DNA of 64,000 bases, from NCBI RefSeq assembly GCF_040436345.1, contig NC_133230.1:18982197-19046196 (forward strand), read 5' to 3'. Positions 1 through 11,529 of the stretch are shown here, one piece after another. Origin of the DNA: Pagrus major. Its lineage: Eukaryota; Chordata; Actinopteri; Spariformes; Sparidae. Positions within the stretch are counted from its first letter, which is position 1. Each line of letters starts with the position of its first letter. Below the pieces are notes generated by a model. That model ran no database searches. It was not told the DNA's origin and worked only from the letters and a program-made list of their open reading frames with translations. The translations under genes were made by a program, and so were the position numbers.

Positions 1-3000
1 GCTGGGTTGCATTGGAGCCAAGATATTTCAGTGGGTTACGGTGCAAAGTCCCACCTCACAGACCACTTTCTTTTGGGCCTGGACCAACCAGACCGAGCAC
101 AGTTTTTGCAGTAAGAGGCATCTTTCTCCTGTTGTTTTCTAATGCAGCGCAACTCAGAACAGAAGGAAAATGCTGATAAACAATAAGGTTTTATAGTCAA
201 CAGAGACCAGGTTAATCTGAGGCTGTAGTAGTGAAACAATATTACCCTCTTTCTTTGAATTTTAGTATGCCTAGCGGTGGAGATAGTTGTTCGATAAAGT
301 GAATGCTTTTTTTATTGCTCTTATGTTCAATCATTACAGGAAAAAATTGGTGTCAAATTCCTGATATGTGTACAGTTACTTACAAAAGATAGCTGATTCT
401 GATTTCTGTATTTTTGCAGGCATGGTTGTATGTGTCATTTTATATCTTACTTCAGACTTTAAAGAAAATATTTATAATTCGATACACATGTTGGACAGGC
501 AAAAAATCCAGTCCAAAAGGGCATTTTGACCCATTTGAGGCTCTGATTGGGCTATTATGGTATCAAATCTGGCAACCCTGATCAAGGCTGCTCACCAGAA
601 ACGTTTTGTAAGCTGATACATAAGATAGATAACCCAAAGTAAGGACCGCAAACCTTGGATCCATGAAAAACAAAACACAAAAAAGAAAGAAATGTGGTCT
701 ACTGAGTCTCATTTCTAGCTCACTGGAATGAGTTGATGTATGCAGAAAGCCTATCAATGCTCTTGCCCGCAATGTCTTTTGCCATCTGCTAAACATGGAG
801 GATCGGAATGGGCACCGCCTGCTGTGTTCTTGCAGCAATTAGGTCCATTGATCACTCTGCAGGGTCGCATAACGGCAAGCAGTTTGAGGACCAGATGCAC
901 CCCATGGTGCCAACACTGTTCCTCCATGATGTTCCCCATATTCCAAGATGATAATGACTCCATACACGCTGCACAACACACACCCGCACACACACAAAGG
1001 ATAAAGGAAACACATCACATTGCCCCCGAATCGCCAAATCAATCCATTAGTGAACCTTCAGAAAAGCAGATATCTGTCTTCTTAAACTTTCCAAGGAATA
1101 AAGGTTTTCCTCCTGTGTTTCATCAAGGAGCCCCATCTAACACAGTTAAGGTCAGGAATGAATAAGTAGGTTTGAGCTGAGTTTTTATGAAACGGTTTGC
1201 ATTTGAATAGTGAGAGAGAAAGACTCGGCTGATAAGGTCGTCTTTTTTGGTAATCTCTGACATTTAAAACTACTTGATGATGCATGAAAACTGTCCCTTT
1301 TTTCCTATGCAGTCACATCTCGTTGGCCATTTTGTGAAAAGAACAACAAACAGCTGATACTTGAGATTTTTTTTCCCCTGTATTCCTCCCCTTTTTATTC
1401 TTTATTTTCAGTTCAGTTGGGGGCAAGATTGAAAAATTCATGTCGGGATAAAACTGAGAATTCATCTCGAGTCCAACATGTTGTGTGGACATGGCACCTT
1501 GACCTCCCAAGAACAAAACTGCGACCACAAGTCCTGAGATTAGTCATTTTCAGCGGGAAGGGGGGGCAGTACATGTTTCAATCGATGAAAATGTCATCAG
1601 GGACAAACCTATTTTCCTCAGCTCTGTTGTAGATAAATATTGTCCAATCCTGCACTGTCAATCCCCCTCTGCTATCAAACGGAGACCACGCCACCCCCCT
1701 CCCCCTCACTCTGCTACACACATGGATACACTCGCATACACACACATATCGCATCAAAGATTTCATCAGGAGTGAAACACAAAGAATCCAAGGAAGGTGT
1801 AGTGGCTGGTGATGGTGTTTGTGTCAGATATGGATTTGTCAAGTGCTGATAAATTACATGTTTTGAAACGATAACCCCTATCAATCTTCTCGGTGCTGCT
1901 TTTGGCTAACGCAACGGACCCGACGCACGCTGAAACACACAAAATCGATGACACAAAACTCATGTACGCACACACATCAGAGAGAGGGGTGACAGAAATG
2001 GATAGAAAGGGAGAACGAGATATGATTTATAATTCCTGCCTAGCCCCATACAGCAACCTATCTTATAATAACTGTGATCAGCGGTGGTGTTTTTCGACAC
2101 CCTCTTGCGCGCACCAAAAAGAGCAGGCGGGGGGTATATTAGCAGATGATTTCAGGGCTCTGAAGCATACAAACAACTTGACATTTTCGCGCTGAATGAA
2201 AATTAGGACTCTGTACATGGCACCACAGCTACTCATTGGAGTAATGCGCGATTAGCGATCACAGATGAATAGAAGGAATGAGGGCTGCGAAATGGAGGCA
2301 CTTCTTCCACAGTTCTCTGGCCGAGAGCGGCGACGTCGGGGCTCGTCTGACTTCCTGGCTGTGGAATCTTCTAATCAAAGATGGCTGTTGCATCAGATTA
2401 AGACGCTTTTTCCTCAAGCGTTACTGAGGAAACAGAAAAAGTCGAGGCTTTCAATCAAATGAGTTTTCATAGTTTGCACCGTCAGATTTATTGGAAATAA
2501 AAATAAGTTGCCGTATGTGTGTGTGTGATGAAGTTATCCTGATTTAGACTGCTGGTGCATTGTGAGGGCGCACATCTGTCCTTCAGTGACATAAATGCAG
2601 GACCTCAGCTGCAGCAACAGTCCCATCTATCGCTCACACTGGTATCATGGACCAGGGCCCTGCGTGTGTGTGTGTGTGAGGCCAAAAAGGGACATCAATT
2701 GAGAAAGTAAAAAACGAGTTAGGCATGGATGTGTGTGTGGCTTGCATGATTCTCTATGCATTCATGTTTGTGTGTGTGTAAATCGGGCAGGTGGCCATCA
2801 CTGGCAGAGCCCATCTCCGAGGATATGTGTCTGAATACAGAGGGCCGTTGATAATGAAGGGTCTGTCTCTCTGTTTTCCACATCTGAGGGTCCATACAGA
2901 CCTCCACAGGCGCCCGCTTCACAGTGTGTGTTGGCAAGACATTCAGTCCCATCACACTGGGACTCTCTTCCTGTCGAACACCAGGGTGTCGGGGCTTTTC

Positions 3001-4080
3001 ACACCACAGATCAGAGCCCAAGCCAAAAGGAAGAATGGGAGAAGGTCAGAGGGGTGTGTAGACGGAGGAAATGGTATCAGGATAATGGCTGCATGGCTGA
3101 ACAAAACATCAGAGTTTTCAGGCAGGGCTATGGTACCAGGGGAAGGAGCAAATTGGCCAATCTAACGCTGACTGTCCTTTGTTTTAACAATTACATTGTG
3201 TCTTTTGACTGTGGAATGGACCACAGATTAACATAAATTTTAATATGTTGTTTATTGTTGTTGCTTCAGATCACCATGAATTTTAACGAGGGTAGGGTCA
3301 GATATATTTTAAATGTACTGAATACAAATAAAACAGCGACTTTTAAAGTAATGTAATACACTGGATTACAAAAAGAGAAAGGGCAACAGTTTACAAACTG
3401 TGGGTTGTTACGAAGGAGCATGTAAGGAACGGATTAATAATGACTTGAATTTTTGACGGTTCACAATAGTTTCCTTTTGTGTCATGATTTGGCGCTGAAA
3501 TTCTGTCAAGGTTTGGATTCCAGTAATAACTGCCACGTGTCTTTTCTCTTCTTCCAGTCAGACTTCAACTTCAACTGTTGAACTCAAACTAAAATAAAAT
3601 AAGAACTTTTCGCTGTGAGACACAATAACTCACCAATTCCCCCGCAAGAGCATAAAAGACATTAAAAATGATGAAAAAGAATAGAAAAATGTGGAAATAT
3701 TGTGCAAACTGGGAGGTGAGCTGTGGTGAATCAGCACTGATTATCCCTTACAGCTTGTTACCCCCCACTGCTACAGAATGAAGCGCAGGCTGTCTTTAGC
3801 TGGAGGAGTGGACCTTTCTGAATCACAGAGGTATATTGGAAAGTAAACAGTAAGTCACAGCACAGAGAGCATCAAAAAACTTGCAATAGATGTTTTCAAG
3901 TATTCTGTGAGTCAGTTCAAGTAAGCTCCAGAAGGGTGAGACCAGAGAAATGCAGTAATTCTTAGTTGTCTCCATATGTGTCTGAATACTCATCTCTTCC
4001 ACTTCACTGGCTTCATCGAGTGTGTCACTGCTACCGTTCTCATCACATCTTGTTGATCTTTTAGTTCAAAACGCCAGAGT
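1..4080. other. Gene-free DNA with CA/TG-rich patches
   Basis: No exon structure, protein domain or RNA gene is recognisable. TG/CA-rich patches lie around 980-1,010, 1,720-1,760, 2,510-2,530 and 2,660-2,780. The block 2,040-2,260 is complex and non-repetitive and could be a noncoding regulatory element, but nothing identifies it. Open frames of up to 141 codons here look like chance frames. Confidence 0.5.
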
Positions 4081-4094
4081 CTTTTATAAATTGG

Positions 4095-4164
4095 CAGGAT
4101 ACCAGTTTTGAGTAGCTCTATTTCAAATCTCATGACATGAAACAATTTCAAAGCTGGTATCCTG
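4095..4164. repeat. Short imperfect inverted repeat (hairpin)
   Basis: Arms 4095-4113 and 4146-4164 pair over roughly 17 of 19 positions (CAGGATACCAG opposite CTGGTATCCTG), counting one G-U wobble, with a loop of about 32 nt. The RNA would form a 70-nt stem-loop. It may be a fold-back transposon remnant; no known microRNA seed is recognised. Confidence 0.5.
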
Positions 4165-5690
4165 AAATGAAGTGGCGCTGTATGTGCTATTACTCAAATA
4201 TTCAAAGCAACACCTAACGGTGCACTGTGGGTAGTCTGGCCAGGGAGGCTATACAGAAAAGTATTTGAATATTAACAATGGCAGCCACATGGTACCTCAA
4301 TTTGTAAGCTTGTAAGCAAGTTAACTTCCCAGACCACACAGGAAAAAAAAAACTGCTCTCTCAGGCCAGATTTTTAATTAAGAAGCTAGCCAGAGGGGTT
4401 ATTGTTTTCACTGTGTGGCTGCAAACAAGTTGAAACTTTTCCATGTTTCCTTCATTATGCCAGCCTTCTGGACCAGTTTGTAAATGTCTGTGCAACACGT
4501 TTTCCTTTTTTTGCAGTCATTCTGGACCATCAGATTGAATTACCCAACATGCCCGAAAGATTTGGCACAGAGGGTTTGAGTTCCTGAGCGGGATGATAAA
4601 AGCTCTGTATGATCCAGGAGGCTGACGTGGTCTCTGAACATAGCCTATTATTTACGGAGACTGGTAGTTATGAGATTACAATTCATTATTGATAGGCAAT
4701 CAACTGCGTACTTACAATCAAAGTTATTAGACGAGTTTAACATCTGCATGTAATATAATGTTATTCGTACTATCACTTCAACACCAAAGGCTACACAGGC
4801 AGTTAATCATCTAAATGGCTGAAGATGTGAGCCGTTGCTTAGCCCCATCTGTGATTTAAAGCACTCCCTAATGTACAAAGAGCTGAGGTTATGGGATGGG
4901 ACAAGTTGGGAGCTTATTTTTGAGTTTTGACAGTCTGGTCATTTGCCATCTCCACATCTGGACCGTTTAAAAGTGACAGCTAATGCTAGCTGGACCCAGT
5001 CCTTTGTATTATGCAGGATGAAAACAACATTAAGCGGTGGCTGTTTTAAGGGCAGGGGTGAAAGAAAGCGGCAGCGGCGACATGCTGTGAAGCACCAGCA
5101 TGCAAACAGCTGTAATGCATTTATGGTGAAACAACTCCAAACCCTGGTTAAGATTAATATGATTTTATTATGGGACTGTTTTTTTTATGTAATGATATGT
5201 TTTAGAGGTACAACTACTCCACCTACAATCACACAGGGACTGTTAACTATTAAACCATTTACAGGCACATAGAAGCCAACTGACTGCATCATGTTTTCTT
5301 CACTGGAAGGGTATCGAGTGTGGCTTTTCTACTGGCTCTTTGGGGCATGCCAAGTTGAACCGCTCAGCCCTGGATGGACCCTCTCTGGAGTAGGGCCAAT
5401 GTGTCCGCCACTCCTCCACGCCGGCTGCAGTGAGACTCATGTCTTTGCAGGAGACCAAGACGTTTTTAAGAGTCTGTGTTCAGCTTTTGTATTGTAATGA
5501 ACCTCTTTAGTGTTTCTCCTGCGACCCTGTTTGTACCTTCAGATATTTATTTTAGTGTTTCATCGTGTTTGTTTCAGCTGTTTTGGGAGTTGTGTTCAGC
5601 TCCTGCCAGTGAAAACACAACATTTCCTAATTTTGCTGCTTACTAATAAAAGCTTTAATGAACTAAATAACGACACCAAATTAGCTGAGC
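4165..5690. other. Gene-free DNA, no identified element
   Basis: AT-rich DNA with several short open frames and no coding signature. The stretch around 5,290-5,420 has the look of an old DNA-transposon remnant, but I could not match its ends. Confidence 0.4.
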
Positions 5691-5699
5691 GGGCTTTAG

Positions 5700-5985
5700 C
5701 AGGGATTCTATGCAACCCAATTGCGAGAATAAATGTTAACCAAGTACGTTTCTGTAAAACTACAGACAAGTTAAATTTTCTATTTCTCCCTTGTTGAAAC
5801 ACTGTGCTGTGCCCATGCTCTGATTAGGTTTACACACAAAAACAACTTGGTCAGGGTTAGAAAAAAAAAATGGTCTGACTTCCTGTGAAAAATAGCCACA
5901 AAAACAGCTGGAAATGTCAGCAGGTCCCCTTCAAAAACACTGTGAAATACAAACTTAACAGCAGGGAGACTCCTCAAATAAAGGG
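5700..5985 (+). repeat. Dispersed repeat family A, copy 1
   Basis: Shares aligned blocks with 27,800-28,130: GCAACCCAAT, GAATAA-TGTT, CCAAGTA-GTTTCTG, AAAAC-ACAGA-AA, CTTGGT-AGGGT and GCTGGAAATGTC, in the same order and spacing with moderate divergence. No coding potential or clear termini. Likely a non-autonomous mobile element remnant. Confidence 0.7.
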
Positions 5986-5999
5986 ACAGACTTCTTGAA

Positions 6000-6600
6000 T
6001 TTCCAATGAAACATAATAAATGCTTGGTGATGGGAAGGAAAAAAAGGGGGAAAGTGCTCAGAGCACCACAGAAGTCGACAGCCTGCCTCTGAACAACACC
6101 ACCTCACAGATGTCAGTCAGCTCCTGCCATGGGAAACATCCACCCAGACGCTTGAGGCTTAGAAGCTGTTTCTACAAATGTGTTCTGTTCAATATGTTCT
6201 TTTGAAAAATGGCAACATTTTCTCAATACGAGATATAGTTTTCACAAAAAGTGAGGAGAAATCGAATTTCCGCTTGACTTTAAAGCATTTAAGTTTGACT
6301 TGGGTCTGTTTGTTGTGTCTGACATCTTTGGAGGTAAATATCAGTTTTGTGCAGAACCACATATCACCAGGTAATAAAGTATCATCCTTATAATAGCTTC
6401 AACTTCCTGCACGAAGAGCCCTCTAACTCTGATAATTTGATCATCTCACTTCTTTTTGTTGATGCACTTCTCTCTTTGTGTGTGTGTAGTTTTGTAAAAC
6501 CCAGTCTCACCTCACTTCTAGCCTCCTTTGACCATTTCTCCTCATTAAACGTCCCTCCCATCTCACTGACAGTTTGTTGTGCACTTGTCTGACTAATCAG
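6000..6600. other. Gene-free DNA, no identified element
   Basis: No exon signature, domain or repeat end is visible. Short chance frames only. Confidence 0.4.
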
Positions 6601-6910
6601 AATCTCCTGCTGTTTGAATGAGGTTTAACAGTGTTATGCAACATTGTTTCATAACACTAATCATTAAGTTCAATTGATTGGCACATTAATCAGAGGAGTT
6701 AATTGGACAAGCACATGAATGCTAATAAGTGTCTGATTTGACAGAAGCAGAAATCTGTTATGAGATCGTACATCATCATTACCCACAAACCACTGTAACC
6801 CGCGCAAAAGTGTGAATATGCAATTTCATGTGCATGTCTCAGATAGATGGAGTTCCTTATAATTACGCTTTAATTGGATGTGTATCACTGAGAATTAGGG
6901 GTGGGAGTAA
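6600..6910. promoter_or_regulatory. Candidate conserved noncoding element
   Basis: Complex, non-repetitive, AT-rich sequence dense in homeodomain-type motifs (CATTAATCAG, GTTAATTGG, CTAATAAG, CTTTAATTGG) with no open frame or repeat signature. This is the composition typical of developmental enhancers in vertebrate gene deserts. Conservation itself cannot be seen here. Confidence 0.35.
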
Positions 6911-7439
6911 GTGGGGCAAAGTTAATCTCTGAGACTATAAAATTGGATTGAGTTGAAGGGTAGAAGAAGGTGTGAGGTCTTGTTGTTTTTTTTTTTTATT
7001 CCTTCCTTTTGGTCTGAGTCAGCACTTTCTCCAGCCAGCTTTATTCAGGCAGTTAGCGACATCATTAGCGAGAGTCTTGGACAGTGTCTGACCTTTTCGC
7101 CTCTCAGCAATCACACCCTGCATCATTTCCTGCAGACTACCAAGTTTGGTCAAGTCCCTGTGGTGTTCTATAAGTTCATTAGCGAGGTGACGTGACAGCG
7201 CAGCAAATAGCTTTTTTTCCACGACAGTTAAAAAACTAGAATCCCACAGGAAGTAGTTTTCTGTACTTTGATGACAACTTTTACAACTCCTCAGCAAATA
7301 AAGTCCTCCAAAACCACAACTGAATAAAGTGTAAGAGATATTTATACTGAAGTTATAGCAAGAGGTCAGTCAGTCCACCAGACTAATAGTTAGACTACCA
7401 TTATGCCCTCTTCAGGATGAGCTCTGTTCATTTTGGTGG

Positions 7440-7640
7440 TCCCTTAGTCTCGCAAAGCCAGGCCTACTGTATCTCCACAGCACTGTGTCAGCAGTCTAGC
7501 GACACCCATTATCATTCGGCTATAGGGGACAGTAAGCTCTAGCTTGTTTGTATTTGCTCAAACCAATCACAATTGTCTTGGGAGGTGCAAAGCCAAGGAT
7601 GCAGCAGCGGTGCCCCTGCAAAAATAATGGGGTCTTTAAG
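7440..7640 (+). repeat. Dispersed repeat family B, copy 1
   Basis: Aligns with the complement of 32,285-32,490. Shared blocks are AGTCTCGCA-AGCCAG, TCTCCACAG, ACCCATTATCATTC, AGCTTGTTTGT, AAACCAATCAC and CCCCTGCAAAA, in collinear order. No coding potential; probably a non-autonomous element. Confidence 0.8.
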
Positions 7641-7644
7641 CAGC

Positions 7645-9425
7645 GACGGACGAAGGGATGGCTACTGCGTTCAAGAAAAAAGAAAGTTCCACTCGTCAAT
7701 CTCAACACTTCCTGACATTGTAGCCCAGCTGTCTACAAAGGGGGAAAGCCTGGTTTGCGGTAAACGTCACACCTGCTTAGCATCAGCTGTTGGCTATAAA
7801 ACTTTGAGCATGTTAGCACTTAGCTTGAAACATTACTGTGCCTGGGTATGATACTCTATGCATATGTCAAAATGCTGGCTAGGCCGTCATCCAAAGCGAC
7901 AGACTTGTGGTCTCATGTTTGGATTGATCATCTCTCCTCTCCAGAGGGCTGGCACGCTGCCCGGTGGTAAACTCCATGCCCTGCAGAAAATAGCTGGATC
8001 GATTGATAGATTGTCAGCGTACGCTGCTGCAGAGATTTGAACTACATTAGGTGCAGATCAAACATGTGCCACCCTCATGAATAAGTCTAATTGATCCATT
8101 GGTCAGTGGCGCCTTCTATTACTGTGCTAATAGTCCATGTGTACAAACAAATAACCTGTAACCAGAGCTCTGACAGTGGACGTACAGTTGATTCATTTAT
8201 AAACAGAAAACTTAAAATTGTGAAAGGCACTGATTAAAAGCAACATTAAAAAATAGAAAATACAGGCTGCACAGCATCTAGTGACAAGTTTGCCACCTGC
8301 TCGTCTGGCACTAAGGTGTCTCCGCATGCGCTGACTGACTGATAATGTAGAAAACAAGCGCACATTTAAATTTAGCAGCACTATTGGTATGTTAAGTTAT
8401 CAGGTATCTTCGGGAGACTACTGTGCTCCTTTGATATGGAGTATCTAACACATCAGTGCTCTATTCCTTCATTTATTGATCCGAATAGACAACCTGTGGA
8501 AGTGAAGACAAATACGCGATGAGCAAAAGTCCTCAGACACTAAACTAATCCTTCAGCCAGGTTTTGTGTTTATGTGCATGTCACACTTTATTTCAGTCTC
8601 CGCACAAAGATCTGGGGAATGTAGGTCTGTTTTCGTCAGTCTCATTTGGCTTCTCTGTTGTCGCGTTCCCTGGTGATGCAGCCGCGTCTGTGCGAGAGTA
8701 TCAGTGTCAGCCGGCTGATTTCTCAGCGCAGCGTGGCCAACATGACTGTTTATTTATGGCAACAAAACATTATTCTCATGCCAACGAAAAGGCCAAATGC
8801 TTTGAAAGGTGTGGCAGCTGCATCCACACTCCCTCTACCTGAGACTGTTATCAACGAGAGCACATGTTGGAAGAAGGAGAGGAGGGAGACTTCCAGACAG
8901 TCTGGTAGACCACATGTAAACAGCATTTAGCGTAAAGACAGGTCTGCTGTTAGACTGATTGTTTAATTCAGCTGTTGTCTGGCTGGAACAACGCACAGAT
9001 ATAAAGTACAGTGCACATCCAGACGTAACTGCAGGTGCTTTAATTAGAAACTAAATAATGAAACAGAATGGACGAGTGAACCTAAAGCAGGAAAAAAGGA
9101 CTGGTGGCCAGACTGAGGGGGGAAAAAATGTTTCTTAATCATAGCTTTGTGCCTTGGAGCATGGTAAGTTTTAATGAATGATTGAAAACCAATCATAAAT
9201 GGTGGTACATTAATACTGCAGGAGGCTGACTGACCTTTTCCTTTGAACTGAGTGAAAAATGGCATTCCAGCTGAAAAATTTGATGGATTTTTTTTTTCCT
9301 CTGTCACCTATTACGTGTTTCCCCCCTCCTTGTACAGCCACCCAATCCCTTAAGAGATTTCAATTAAATTGTCCCACTGAGTTCTTCACTTACTTTCCTT
9401 AATCTCTCTCTTGGCTTGTGGCGAA
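7645..9425. other. Gene-free DNA
   Basis: No recognisable gene, RNA or repeat end. Short open frames of 60-94 codons overlap in several phases and lack exon structure. Confidence 0.4.
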
Positions 9426-9429
9426 GTGT

Positions 9430-9965
9430 GATTTTGTTTTTTCCCCCCGATGTCATTTCCAATTTAATAGAAGTGCATTTTTTGTTCGCCTGTGTTATGA
9501 ATTAAAATGGAGTTCTTTATGGGCGGAGGTGCATGCTGCCATGGTTGAGCACCCCTTCATTCAAACTCTCTGTACCTTGAAGGTGAATAGTGCATTGCCA
9601 ATGTGAACTCCATAAATCGAGTTGTAAGAGTTCTCCTTTTGGTGCTGTTGAGGGTAAGGCTCCAGACTCGCCCTTGAGAAGGTGTTTTGCTCCTGGTGAA
9701 TTATAGATGCAGTCAGTCCGGGTAAGTCGGTTCACTCAGAGGGTTATATTTTCTCGGGAGACATGAGACTCGCCGTGATGATGAGTATTATCTCCATTAA
9801 GAGGGACAATGTCATGGCCGTTTATATGATTCATTATTGAAAAATCCAAATTAAAACCGGCCGTTTGATGCAACTGCTCTGGTAATCTTATAAACAAAAT
9901 AACACAATCATCCCTCATACATTTCATGACTCAAGTATGACTCATGGCAGCTGACAGATCACAAA
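9430..9965. promoter_or_regulatory. Candidate conserved noncoding element with paired AP-1 sites
   Basis: More than 500 bp of complex sequence free of microsatellites and repeat ends, containing homeodomain-like motifs (CCAATTTAATAG, TCCATTAAG, TTCATTATTG). Two perfect TGACTCA sites at 9,927-9,933 and 9,938-9,944 are 11 bp apart, one helical turn, followed by CAGCTG at about 9,948. The call rests on composition and motif content only. Confidence 0.4.
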
Positions 9966-11320
9966 TCTTTCAAAAATTTTCTCAGCTAGGCCTTGCGGTT
10001 CTGGGCTTCAGATTCAGAGGCATTAGAGGCTCTAATGAGGACAGCCCAGAGATCTGTGGACCGTGCAGCCCATCCTCTCATTTCTCCACAACATGAAAAG
10101 ACAAGCAGAGAACCGCCCACAAGCCATCCTCGAATAAATGATGAAGCTTTTTGTGCCTGTAACACTTTTTTGGAACGACCCAGCATTCCCTGGGAGACAA
10201 GGCAATCTTTCACATCAAAACTAAAAGACGTTTTGTTCAAGCAGCTCCTAAAATTACTCCCAGCTGACACACAGCTTGTTAGCCTCCCCAGTAGCCGTCC
10301 CTGGGACATTTGGCATGAGGAGGGACACAGACAGTTACGTAAAAGCTAATGAGTGCCTGGCATTGGACTGACAGAGCCCTTGGGTGTTTTCAGCTGACTG
10401 TCTCTGTATGTGTGGATGTGTAGATGTGTATGTGCATCATTAATGTCCTGAATTAGACCATGCGTCTGTCAGTCTTCAGGCCTCTACTGATGGCTCGTCA
10501 TTCATGGTTGGTTAAACGTGGCTGGTCAGTCAGTTTATTGCCTTCTAGTTGCTTTCAACCATGCTTTCAGCCACATTCAGCCTTTGGCTTACAAGTTACC
10601 ACCCTCTGCTGTTTACAGGCAATGCCACCGTGCTACTGACATGACTCAATCACGATTTGCAGTCATGTTAGCGGGTGGCTGACATGCTAATTGATCCTTG
10701 GCTAAGCTGCTGTTGCTACACCTGTCAAGCTTTCCAATCAGGTGGTGCATATGTGCAGTTTACAATAATAATCATGGTCATTTTTAATAATAGCTTCTTG
10801 ACTTTTGAAGGAAATGGACAAAAGCAGGTTTCTCATTTTCTTTTCTTATTTGCAGTCATGGCAACTGCAACTGGCGTGTTTATTAGCTAGCTATTAGTTA
10901 AATCAGTAGCACTAATAGTATTGGTATCATTAACCCCTTAGCTGGTTGAAAACTCTTTTCTCAGACATATTTTTAATTGTCTCCAGCTGAGTCGTATGGA
11001 ATGACATCCCAGCAGCAGGGTCTTAAATATGCATTTGAAGTCTAGATATATATACACTGTATATATGATACCGTGCTCATTAAGTGCCATGTAATTATGC
11101 AAAAAAGACTGAGGCTAAATACTACAAGTCCCCGGCATAAAGTCAGCAGTTGATAAAACATCCCGACATGGAAATAAAGGAGCAGCATGTTCTTGTAGAG
11201 CTGATTAGTCCTGCTATAATCGCATTAAGGCAGAAAGAAACCTAATCTTACTTTTTTTTTTTCTTATAACGCCATTCAGATCTTCACTATAGAAATGCAT
11301 AAAGTCACACTGTTGGGGAA
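9966..11320. other. Gene-free DNA
   Basis: A 118-codon plus-strand frame (9,993-10,349) and a 107-codon minus-strand frame overlap each other and neither resembles a known protein. A TATATATAC/GTATATATG palindrome lies near 11,046-11,064. Confidence 0.4.
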
Positions 11321-11527
11321 GGGCGGCATGTGCAGTGGTTAGCACTGTTTTCTCACAGCAAGAAGGACCTAGGTGTGGGGACCTTCTTGCTGTGAAGTTT
11401 TTGCATATTCTTCTTGTGTCCGTGTTGGTTCCCTCCGTGTACTCCGGCTTCCTTCCACAATCCAAAGACATGGAGGATAGGCTGCACCTGTCCAGGGTGT
11501 ACCCAGCTGCTTGACCAATGTCAGCAA
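11321..11527 (+). mobile_element. Truncated copy of a common teleost interspersed repeat
   Basis: Contains the order GTGGTTAGCACTG, TCTCACAGCAAGAAGG, TTCCCTCCGTGTACTCCGGC, CAATCCAAAGACATG and TGTCCAGGGTGTACCC, the well-known vocabulary of an abundant fish repeat. An internal segment between the CAAAGACATG and CTGTCCAGGG blocks is missing relative to the usual form, so this is an old, deleted copy. Family recognised from memory of teleost repeats. Confidence 0.75.
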
Positions 11528-11529
11528 AT

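Noticed and set aside
9986..10349. Overlapping 118- and 107-codon frames on opposite strands
   Set aside because: No similarity to any family I know, no splice context, and mutually antisense.
11321..11527. Possible tRNA gene or tRNA-derived SINE head
   Set aside because: GTGGTTAGCACTG resembles a tRNA A-box, but the stretch continues as a known fish repeat and no cloverleaf can be drawn.
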